Positions 1 to 5,595 of a stretch of DNA of 18,520 nt are shown piece by piece. The position numbers were made by a program, and so were the translations under genes. The notes below the pieces were generated by a model. The model was not told where the DNA came from, did not search any database, and worked only from the letters and a program-made list of their open reading frames with translations. Source of the DNA: Duncaniella sp. (lineage in GTDB: Bacteria > Bacteroidota > Bacteroidia > Bacteroidales > Muribaculaceae); contig NZ_JAIDEN010000040.1 in assembly GCF_029054785.1 (NCBI RefSeq), forward strand, positions 1 to 18,520, written 5' to 3'. The stretch's first letter is position 1. The number at the start of each line of letters is the position of its first letter.

Positions 1-42
1 GCTCCTTTCTCATTTACAACAATTTATCTAAAAGATACACCA

Positions 43-77
43 CTCAGATTTTAACTCTTGTTTTTAAACAACCTCTT
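43..77 (-). repeat. Dispersed 35-bp repeat, left copy
   Basis: These 35 bases are the reverse complement of 18328-18362 with a single mismatch (34 of 35 identical). On the minus strand the copy reads in the same direction as the gene that ends at 176 and lies about 100 bases past its stop codon. The right copy likewise lies about 97 bases past the stop of the gene ending at 18231. The bases further out (1-42) do not match the rest of the right-hand element, so this is either a partial copy or a shared 3'-end module. No other copy was found within the window by eye. Confidence 0.75.
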
Positions 78-132
78 TGATTTTTCCTCGAAATAAATCT
101 CGCATCAAGTATAAATTAATTTTCAAGAGTTA

Positions 133-158
133 CTTAACTGTTCAGGGACAAAGTTAAG
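133..158 (-). terminator. Weak stem-loop downstream of the DUF2156 gene
   Basis: A 7-bp inverted repeat (CTTAACT at 133-139, AGTTAAG at 152-158) with a 12-base loop lies 18 bases beyond the stop codon of the minus-strand gene. There is no clear U-run after it, so a terminator role is only a guess. The rest of 1-175 is AT-rich, has no convincing gene, and holds the dispersed repeat at 43-77. Confidence 0.3.
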
Positions 159-175
159 CATAATTGGTGATATAA

Positions 176-1138
176 TCAGAAAATCACGTTGTATTTGTTG
201 AGCAGCTCTGCGGGATGGTATGATTCCTTGGCATGGCGCAATCCGGGGTCGCCGACATCTTCCTCGCGGTTGATGTAGACAACTTCAGGATGGCGCTCGG
301 TCATCATCGCGGCAAAGAGCTTGTTGACAGTCTCGCCTGCACCGTTGACTTCGTGGTCCATCTTTTCGATGTGGACGAAGAGGGTGTCACCCTTTACTTC
401 GCCGAGGGTGAAGGCTACGATTCCGTGGGACGGAGTGGAAAGCACGGCGCCTTCGAAGCCGAAAAGGCCGGGGGTGGAGAGGACCTGCATCACCTGTTCG
501 CGTTCGATGTCGGCAAGGGCCGGTTTGGAGAGCGGCAGGTGGTGGGCGAGGAAAAATTCTTTGACAGCCGGGAGTTTATCGGGTGTGAGCGGCTCGAAGG
601 TGTAGCCGGGGTTTTCGGTCTCGAAACGGTTGACGTGGTTGCGCTTTTTGCCGAGCTTCTTGCCTGAGAGTGTGGCGAGCGCTGAGGCTTCATAGAGATA
701 GTCGCTCCAGTCTTCGAGGCGTTCCACACAGCGTGCACCGAGGGCTTTGAGCGGGGCGACAAAGGCTTCAGGAACGGCGGAGAATACCAGTTCGCAGCCT
801 TCGCGGCGACAGTAGTCATGCAAAAGAGCGACCGACTCCTCAAGCCCCATTTTACCTACGGGGATTGAGAAAGCCGGTCGGTTTACGTTGTCTTCAGTGA
901 CACCTTTGATGAAAAGGGTGTCGTTGAGGATGCAGTATGAGTAGTCGAAGTAACCGATCCACATGAAAGTGCCGCCGACGGTGAAGTCGCAGGTGCGGCA
1001 ACAGGCCAGCGCGAGAAGCGGGCGCAGAGTTTCGATGTCGTCAATGCGGAGCGGTCTGAAGTCAAGTGAACATTCTTTTCCGGGACGTGGCCTTGTGGCT
1101 GTGAGCGGGCTGTGTGCCGGTTGTCGAAGCGTGATCAT
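176..1138 (-). CDS. DUF2156 domain protein (phosphatidylglycerol lysyltransferase C-terminal-like)
   Basis: The 320-residue product resembles the DUF2156 family, whose fold is a tandem GNAT acyltransferase related to the C-terminal domain of MprF, the enzyme that adds amino acids to phosphatidylglycerol. The family-typical early segment with TCDFTVGGTFMWIGYFDYSY spans about residues 49-68, and the basic GKKRNHVNRF motif about residues 163-172. There is no membrane flippase domain, so a lysyl-lipid role cannot be assumed; the substrate is unknown. I chose the ATG at 1138. An upstream in-frame GTG at 1177 would add 13 residues, but it sits inside an 8-bp inverted repeat (1158-1165 with 1172-1179). 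It follows fabD by 92 bases on the same strand with no promoter box seen, so co-transcription with fabD is likely. Confidence 0.8.
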   Translation of the reverse strand: MITLRQPAHSPLTATRPRPGKECSLDFRPLRIDDIETLRPLLALACCRTCDFTVGGTFMWIGYFDYSYCILNDTLFIKGVTEDNVNRPAFSIPVGKMGLEESVALLHDYCRREGCELVFSAVPEAFVAPLKALGARCVERLEDWSDYLYEASALATLSGKKLGKKRNHVNRFETENPGYTFEPLTPDKLPAVKEFFLAHHLPLSKPALADIEREQVMQVLSTPGLFGFEGAVLSTPSHGIVAFTLGEVKGDTLFVHIEKMDHEVNGAGETVNKLFAAMMTERHPEVVYINREEDVGDPGLRHAKESYHPAELLNKYNVIF

Positions 1139-1230
1139 AATTAAGTTGTTTATGATTGTGTGTTTACAGAAAAACACACTGCGCCCCGATGAGGTTCACC
1201 GGAATTCAGAGGTTGCTGTTGATCACCCTC

Positions 1231-2109
1231 TTACTGGCGGCCTGAAGTGGCTACTTCGCGGTTGATCTTCGAAACGAGACCCTGGAGCACCTTGCCGGGA
1301 CCTACTTCGATGAATTCGTCGGCGCCGTCGGCGATCATGTTCTGCACACTCTGAGTCCAGCGCACGGGGGCGGTCAGCTGGGCCACGAGGTTGGCTTTGA
1401 TTTCAGCGGCGTCAGTGTGGGGCTTGGCATCGACGTTCTGGTAAACGGGAACCGAGGGAGCGTGGAATTCGGTAGCTTCGATGGCTTCGGCGAGTTCGGC
1501 GCGGGCAGGCTCCATGCAGGGAGAGTGGAAAGCGCCGCCGACTTTGAGGCGCATAGCGCGTTTTGCACCGGCTTCCTTGAGTTTCTCGCAAGCTGCGTCG
1601 ATGGCTTCTTCTTCGCCTGAGATCACGAGCTGACCGGGGCAGTTGTAGTTGGCGCAGACAACGATGCCGGGGATTGCGGCGCAGATTTCCTCGACTTTTT
1701 CATCGGGGAGAGCGATAACGGCAGCCATTGTCGAGGGCTTGAGTTCACAGGCTTTCTGCATTGCGCGGGCACGGGCGGCAACCAGGCGCAGACCGTCTTC
1801 AAAGCTCAGGGCACCGGCGGCAACGAGAGCGGAGAATTCGCCAAGAGAGTGGCCGGCCACCATTGAGGGCTGGAAGTCTTCGCCCATTGTTTTAGCGAGG
1901 ATGACAGAGTGGAGGAAGATGGCGGGCTGGGTCACCTTGGTCTGACGGAGATCTTCGTCAGTTCCTGCAAACATAAGGTCGGTGATGCGGAAGCCGAGGA
2001 TTTCGTTAGCTTTCTCGAACATCTCTTTGGCCACTTCATTGTTGTCATAGAGGTCTTTGCCCATTCCTACGAACTGGGCGCCCTGACCGGGGAATACATA
2101 AGCTTTCAT
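1231..2109 (-). CDS. fabD: Malonyl-CoA:acyl carrier protein transacylase
   Basis: FabD moves the malonyl group from malonyl-CoA to acyl carrier protein, supplying the extender unit for type II fatty acid synthesis in the cytosol. At 292 residues it has the usual bacterial length. The N-terminus carries the family motif FPGQGAQ (residues 6-12). The nucleophile is Ser88 in GHSLGEFSALVA, the carboxylate-binding arginine is Arg115 in RARAMQ, and the catalytic His195 is in GAFHSPCM. All are intact. The ATG at 2109 starts directly before the conserved first strand. A Bacteroidetes -7 box lies 60 bases upstream. The neighbouring genes are not other fab genes, so fabD stands alone with the DUF2156 gene, as often seen in Bacteroidales. 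Confidence 0.97.
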   Translation of the reverse strand: MKAYVFPGQGAQFVGMGKDLYDNNEVAKEMFEKANEILGFRITDLMFAGTDEDLRQTKVTQPAIFLHSVILAKTMGEDFQPSMVAGHSLGEFSALVAAGALSFEDGLRLVAARARAMQKACELKPSTMAAVIALPDEKVEEICAAIPGIVVCANYNCPGQLVISGEEEAIDAACEKLKEAGAKRAMRLKVGGAFHSPCMEPARAELAEAIEATEFHAPSVPVYQNVDAKPHTDAAEIKANLVAQLTAPVRWTQSVQNMIADGADEFIEVGPGKVLQGLVSKINREVATSGRQ

Positions 2110-2168
2110 TGAATTGTCTTGATTTTGAATTCGTTTAAATTCGTTTGAATCTGATTGGTTTTGAGATG

Positions 2169-2176
2169 CAAAGTTA
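2169..2176 (-). promoter_or_regulatory. Predicted -7 box of fabD (TAACTTTG)
   Basis: On the minus strand the bases TAACTTTG match the Bacteroidetes primary sigma -7 consensus TAnnTTTG exactly. Transcription would start near 2163, giving a leader of about 54 AT-rich bases before the fabD ATG. No good TTG -33 element was found at the expected spacing. The box lies in the roughly 200-base divergent region shared with tatA. Confidence 0.55.
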
Positions 2177-2283
2177 CGCTTTTCCCTAATAAATTAAGGT
2201 TCAAAAACCATTTTTAACACGACATGTGCGGCAGGAGGCCTGATTTAAACACTCTGTAAGCAGAGATGCAGTGAAAAAATCAC

Positions 2284-2291
2284 TAACTTTG
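2284..2291 (+). promoter_or_regulatory. Predicted -7 box of the tatA operon (TAACTTTG)
   Basis: TAACTTTG on the plus strand is an exact match to TAnnTTTG. A start near 2297 gives a short leader of about 14 bases before the tatA ATG at 2311. A small hairpin (CTCTG at 2253-2257 and CAGAG at 2262-2266) lies just upstream of the box, and no convincing -33 element was seen. Confidence 0.55.
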
Positions 2292-2310
2292 CACAAAACC
2301 AAATATCAAA

Positions 2311-2520
2311 ATGACACCTTGCATCTTCAATCTCGGCACAGGAGAGATCATTGTGATCCTCGTTGTGGTGCTTTTGCTTTTCGGCGCCAAGCGTATTCCA
2401 GAACTTGCCCGCGGTCTCGGAAAGGGGATCAGCCAGTTCAAGCAGGGAATGAATGACGCGGTAAGCGAAATCAAGGACAATACGACAGACAATCCCGACA
2501 AAACCTCCGGCACGAAGTGA
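2311..2520 (+). CDS. tatA: Twin-arginine translocase subunit TatA
   Basis: TatA is the small membrane subunit that forms the protein-conducting assembly of the twin-arginine pathway, which exports folded proteins across the inner membrane. The 69-residue product has the standard layout: a short periplasmic N-terminus, a transmembrane helix (about residues 11-25) with a polar Glu12, the hinge motif FG at residues 24-25, and the amphipathic helix starting AKRIPELARGLG (26-37). A charged, disordered tail follows. The next gene is tatC, and no second TatA/TatB-like gene is present, so this subunit probably serves both roles in a minimal TatAC system (inference). Its stop overlaps the tatC start (GTGA). 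Confidence 0.93.
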   Translation: MTPCIFNLGTGEIIVILVVVLLLFGAKRIPELARGLGKGISQFKQGMNDAVSEIKDNTTDNPDKTSGTK

Positions 2521-3320
2521 GCGGGGAAATGGGATTCTGGGATCATGCGGAGGCCCTGCGCGGAGTGTTGCTCCGCATGGCGGCCCTGCTGGCTGTGCTC
2601 ACAGTCGGACTCTTTGCCGCTATGCCCTATATCTTCGATTCGGTCATCCTTGCTCCCTGCCACGGCGATTTCGTGCTTTATCAGTGGCTCGACCGGCTGT
2701 CGGCCTCGCCTTTGCTGCCCGGCAGCGGCGGGAAGGATTTCGAGGTCAGTCTGATCAACATCCGTCTGGCATCGCAGTTTTTCATCCATATGTCGACCTC
2801 GTTCTGGCTTGCGGTGGTCGTGGCTTTCCCGATGTGTGTCTACCTGCTGTGGGGCTTTGTCGCTCCGGGGCTTTACGAGGAGGAAAAGAGGGGTGTCAGA
2901 GGGGCGTTTTTAGCCGGAAACCTGATGTTTTTCTTAGGAGTGGCCACTGGTTATTTCCTGGTGTTTCCTCTGACCTTGCGTTTCCTGGCCGACTATCAGT
3001 TGAGTGCCATGATTCCGAATCAGATCTCCCTGGACTCGTATATGGACAATTTCATGATGCTGATCCTGGTGATGGGCATCGTGTTTGAACTTCCGCTTGT
3101 CGCGTGGCTGTTAGGGAAGGCCGGTGTTGTCAACCGCGGACTTTTCAGCCGCTACCGGCGCCATGCGGTCGTGGCTCTCTTAGTTGCGGCGGCTGTGATC
3201 ACCCCTACGGGCGATCCGTTTACGCTGATGGTTGTCTTTCTTCCTCTCTATCTCCTGTGGGAGCTTTCGGCTCTGACTCTACCTTCAAAAAAAGAAAAAA
3301 CAGAAATAGAAACGATATGA
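2517..3320 (+). CDS. tatC: Twin-arginine translocase subunit TatC
   Basis: TatC is the polytopic receptor that binds twin-arginine signal peptides. The product (267 residues, close to the family norm of about 250) opens with the conserved cytoplasmic motif FWDHAEALRG. It then has six predicted hydrophobic segments and the conserved cytoplasmic loop with LYEEEKRG before the third helix, containing the glutamate region needed for signal peptide binding. A longer first periplasmic loop (about residues 45-85) is present. The GTG at 2517 overlaps the tatA stop by four bases. An in-frame ATG at 2529 gives a product four residues shorter and fits the family N-terminus equally well. The stop overlaps the mtnN start (ATGA). 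Confidence 0.95.
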   Translation: MSGEMGFWDHAEALRGVLLRMAALLAVLTVGLFAAMPYIFDSVILAPCHGDFVLYQWLDRLSASPLLPGSGGKDFEVSLINIRLASQFFIHMSTSFWLAVVVAFPMCVYLLWGFVAPGLYEEEKRGVRGAFLAGNLMFFLGVATGYFLVFPLTLRFLADYQLSAMIPNQISLDSYMDNFMMLILVMGIVFELPLVAWLLGKAGVVNRGLFSRYRRHAVVALLVAAAVITPTGDPFTLMVVFLPLYLLWELSALTLPSKKEKTEIETI

Positions 3321-3982
3321 AAATTGGCATTATAGTGGCCATGAGCAAAGAACTGGCCATGATATTACCTCTTCTCTCCGAACAGAGTGTTGAAACCCGC
3401 GGCGCTGTCACTCTGCACTGCGGCCGTATAGGACGGAATGACATTGCGGTGATGCAGTGTGGCATCGGCAAGGTCAATGCGGCCATCGGTGCTGTCAGTC
3501 TGATTGACGCTTTTGCGCCTGATGTGGTGATCAACACCGGAGTTGCCGCCGGAGCGGGTGACGATGTCTGTGTGATGGACATCGTTGTGGCCGACAGTCT
3601 TGCCCACCATGATTTCTGGTGCATAGGCGAGGAGTGGGGCCATGTCCCCGGCTGTCCGCGACTGTTTCCGGCAACTGTTCCTGCCATAGCCGAGAGGTCC
3701 GGTGTGAAGACCGGTCTGATTGCATCCGGAGAACTTTTCATCAGCCGCAAGGAGGAGATCGACGGCATCCGCTCTCATTTTCCGCAGGTGAAGGCTGTCG
3801 ATATGGAATCGGCGGCGATCGCCCAGGCCTGCTGTCTGCGTCAGGTGCCTTTCATGTGTCTGCGGGTGATCAGCGATTCGCCCTGGACTTCGCAGAACAA
3901 TTCGATGCAGTATGAAAATTTCTGGGAGGAGGCTCCTCAGAAATCGTTTGCGGTGGTCAATGAAATTCTCTCATCTCTCTGA
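3317..3982 (+). CDS. mtnN: 5'-methylthioadenosine/S-adenosylhomocysteine nucleosidase
   Basis: MtnN (Pfs) removes adenine from S-adenosylhomocysteine, methylthioadenosine and 5'-deoxyadenosine in the cytosol. The 221-residue product starts MKIGIIVAMSKEL, placing the general acid/base glutamate at residue 12 as in Escherichia coli. The VDMESAAIA motif supplies Met163 and Glu164 for ribose contact, and VISDSP supplies Asp187, which protonates the adenine. All are intact. I chose the ATG at 3317, which overlaps the tatC stop, because the first strand of the fold begins there; upstream in-frame sequence is a shadow of tatC. luxS follows after ten bases, so the product S-ribosylhomocysteine is handed to the next enzyme. 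A futalosine-hydrolase role cannot be fully excluded, but pairing with luxS argues for MtnN. Confidence 0.92.
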   Translation: MKIGIIVAMSKELAMILPLLSEQSVETRGAVTLHCGRIGRNDIAVMQCGIGKVNAAIGAVSLIDAFAPDVVINTGVAAGAGDDVCVMDIVVADSLAHHDFWCIGEEWGHVPGCPRLFPATVPAIAERSGVKTGLIASGELFISRKEEIDGIRSHFPQVKAVDMESAAIAQACCLRQVPFMCLRVISDSPWTSQNNSMQYENFWEEAPQKSFAVVNEILSSL

Positions 3983-3992
3983 TTCATCAGCC

Positions 3993-4475
3993 ATGGAAAA
4001 GATTGCAAGTTTTACAATAGATCATAACCGTCTGCTGCGCGGAATCTATGTCTCGCGCCGCGATGTCACTCCCTCCGGAGATGTGCTCACGACTTTTGAC
4101 ATCCGCATGACCGAACCCAACCGCCAGGAGGCACTGACTCCGAAGGCTCTTCATGCGATGGAGCATCTTGCCGCCACTTTTCTGCGCAACCATCCGCAGT
4201 GGAAGGACCGTATTGTCTACTGGGGTCCGATGGGTTGCTGCACGGGCAATTATCTGATCATGCAGGGCGAGCTGGAACCGGCTGACATCGTCGGTCTGGT
4301 CCGCGAGACGATGGAGTTTGTCGGTTCTTTTGACGGCGAGATTCCCGGTGCGAGTCCACGCGACTGCGGCAACTGGTCGTTCATGGATCCCGACGGAGCC
4401 CGCGAGGCGGCTCGCCGTTATCTTGATGAAGTTCTCGACTGCATCCGTCCTGAAAATCTCGTTTATCCCCGGTGA
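3993..4475 (+). CDS. luxS: S-ribosylhomocysteine lyase (AI-2 synthase)
   Basis: LuxS splits S-ribosylhomocysteine into homocysteine and 4,5-dihydroxy-2,3-pentanedione, which cyclises to autoinducer-2. The 160-residue product has the full family length. The metal ligands are His54 and His58 in HAMEHL and Cys125 in the PRDCGNW segment; Glu57 is the catalytic base. The catalytic cysteine is Cys82 in GCCTGNYL; the next position, usually Arg or Gln, is a second cysteine here. The ATG at 3993 gives the typical N-terminus. It is preceded by mtnN, making a complete two-step recycling unit, and its stop overlaps the next start by one base (TGATG). Confidence 0.96.
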   Translation: MEKIASFTIDHNRLLRGIYVSRRDVTPSGDVLTTFDIRMTEPNRQEALTPKALHAMEHLAATFLRNHPQWKDRIVYWGPMGCCTGNYLIMQGELEPADIVGLVRETMEFVGSFDGEIPGASPRDCGNWSFMDPDGAREAARRYLDEVLDCIRPENLVYPR

Positions 4476-5149
4476 TGAAAGATCTGAAGGGAATAAAGGG
4501 TAAATACTATATCGCCCGGCTGATCGAGGAGGGCGAACATGAGCATCAGGATTTCAAATTCGCGATCTCGGACGCGCGCAAGATAGCCCGCAGCATCTCG
4601 GCCTTTGCCAATCATGACGGCGGACGGCTGCTTGTCGGGGTCAAGGACAACGGCGCTGTGGCCGGTGTGAGAAACGAGGAGGATATCTTCGTGATTGAAC
4701 AGGCCGCAGAGATGTATTGCCATCCTCCGCAGGAGATCCATGTGACGGCCTTCAGAGTGGAGGATGACAAGACGGTGTTGCGCATCGAGATAGACCGCGC
4801 GCGACGCCGTCCGGTGATGGTCTCCGAGGCAGACGGTTCGCGCCATGCCTACTATCGGGTGAAGGATGAGAACATAGCGGTCACGCCGCTGATGGTCCGG
4901 GCATGGGAGGCCGCGGCTTCCGAGACGGAGGGTGTGCTGATTTCCCTCAGTGAGTCTGAAAGCCTGCTGACCGGAATGCTCGCTTCAGGTCCTGTCGCTT
5001 TTGAGGAGTTCATGCTTTCGGCGAAAGTGTCGCGTTCGATGGCCGAGGATATAGTGGTGCGTCTGCACACTATGAATCTGCTCGATTTCGTCTACAACGG
5101 CAAGACATTTCTGCTGGCTCAGTGCCCTCATGAGCCGGAAGAAATTTAG
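4475..5149 (+). CDS. AlbA_2 (Schlafen AlbA-like) domain protein
   Basis: The 224-residue product has an N-terminal AlbA_2 domain (about residues 15-145), recognised from EHEHQDFKFAI followed by IARSISAFANHDGGRLLVGV and the later YYRVKDENIAV. Family members are nucleic-acid-associated and are often annotated as putative DNA-binding or divergent AAA-4 proteins; the exact function here is unknown. The C-terminal part (about 155-224) has the helix-rich pattern of a winged helix (inference), which would suit a transcription factor-like role. The ATG at 4475 overlaps the luxS stop by one base; a GTG one codon earlier is also possible. It is the last gene of the tat-mtnN-luxS run. Confidence 0.8.
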   Translation: MKDLKGIKGKYYIARLIEEGEHEHQDFKFAISDARKIARSISAFANHDGGRLLVGVKDNGAVAGVRNEEDIFVIEQAAEMYCHPPQEIHVTAFRVEDDKTVLRIEIDRARRRPVMVSEADGSRHAYYRVKDENIAVTPLMVRAWEAAASETEGVLISLSESESLLTGMLASGPVAFEEFMLSAKVSRSMAEDIVVRLHTMNLLDFVYNGKTFLLAQCPHEPEEI

Positions 5150-5184
5150 ATGGTGTTCAATAACAGGAATCAAACATCGTCTTA

Positions 5185-5215
5185 GGGGGTGAAATCCTAC
5201 GTTTCAAGCCCTTTT
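5185..5215 (+). terminator. Candidate terminator of the tatA-luxS operon
   Basis: A hairpin formed by GGG-TGAAA (5187-5194) and TTTCA-AG-CCC (5202-5211), with a two-base bulge, is followed by four T residues (5212-5215). It lies 36 bases after the last stop of the operon. The stem is imperfect, so this is a moderate call. Confidence 0.4.
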
Positions 5216-5238
5216 ACAGTTCGGTTGAATGCCGTTTT

Positions 5239-5371
5239 TCGGACAAATTTCAGGTTCGGATTTTCCCATACCTAATAGGTTGGTAAGGGGCTTTTGTCTT
5301 TGACCGCTGGTCCGCTCCGGTCAGTGGACAAAAGGGGAAAATCCGGTGGAAAAGCTGATGAAAACCTCCGA
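5239..5371 (-). ncRNA. Candidate structured small RNA (unassigned)
   Basis: The region folds into a nested structure with long-range pairing: 5239-5242 with 5368-5371, 5252-5256 with 5363-5367, and an 11-bp perfect helix of 5257-5267 with 5335-5345. Inside it a long hairpin pairs 5291-5298 with 5327-5334 and then 5302-5306 with 5318-5322. A short hairpin pairs 5270-5273 with 5277-5280, giving a three-way junction. On the minus strand the fold starts 5-7 bases after a perfect -7 box (5377-5384), which is why I assign that strand. No open reading frame with coding character is present. I could not match it to 4.5S, tmRNA or RNase P RNA; a 6S-like RNA is possible but unproven. The 3' end is not defined. 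Confidence 0.45.
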
Positions 5372-5376
5372 CACTG

Positions 5377-5384
5377 CAAAGATA
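5377..5384 (-). promoter_or_regulatory. Predicted -7 box (TATCTTTG) of the candidate RNA
   Basis: TATCTTTG on the minus strand fits TAnnTTTG and would start transcription near 5371, at the first paired base of the folded region. No protein-coding gene follows on this strand, so the box either drives the candidate RNA or is a chance match. The -33 region is poor. Confidence 0.45.
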
Positions 5385-5450
5385 GTCATCGGAATTGCCT
5401 GATTGGTGCGATGATGCGGAGGATGACAAATAAATTTTATTGAAAATGGA

Positions 5451-5493
5451 GCGCCGCAGGTGCGAAACTGTTCATGTTTCGCACCTGCGGCGC
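5451..5493. terminator. Perfect 18-bp stem-loop between convergent transcripts
   Basis: The arms 5451-5468 and 5476-5493 are perfect reverse complements, GC-rich at the base, with a 7-base loop. The plus-strand side is followed by TTTAGAA and the minus-strand side by TCCATTTT. It lies between the plus-strand luxS operon and the end of pgi, as expected for a bidirectional terminator. An alternative is a dispersed palindromic unit. Confidence 0.5.
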
Positions 5494-5522
5494 TTTAGAA
5501 TGTTGGACGGGATCTTTTAACA

Positions 5523-5553
5523 CAGCATCGGACTCCTATGGAACCCGATGCTG
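5523..5553 (-). terminator. Stem-loop downstream of pgi
   Basis: Nine-base arms (5523-5531 and 5545-5553) enclose a 13-base loop 43 bases after the pgi stop. On the minus strand the stem is followed by TGTTAAAAG, a short and weak T stretch. A smaller hairpin (GCCGC at 5567-5571 and GCGGC at 5575-5579) lies between it and pgi. Confidence 0.4.
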
Positions 5554-5595
5554 CGGAAATCTTCATGCCGCTACGCGGCTATGACACTGGATAGA

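Noticed and set aside
2283..2789. 168-codon minus-strand open frame across tatA and the start of tatC
   Set aside because: It lies opposite two recognisable Tat genes and over their promoter; no family features.
5291..5334. Signal recognition particle (4.5S) RNA
   Set aside because: The conserved apical GGAA and AGCA internal loop pattern is not present in the hairpin.
5150..5595. A hidden small protein gene in the gap between luxS operon and pgi
   Set aside because: No open frame with a sensible start and coding-like composition was found; the stretch is dominated by inverted repeats.
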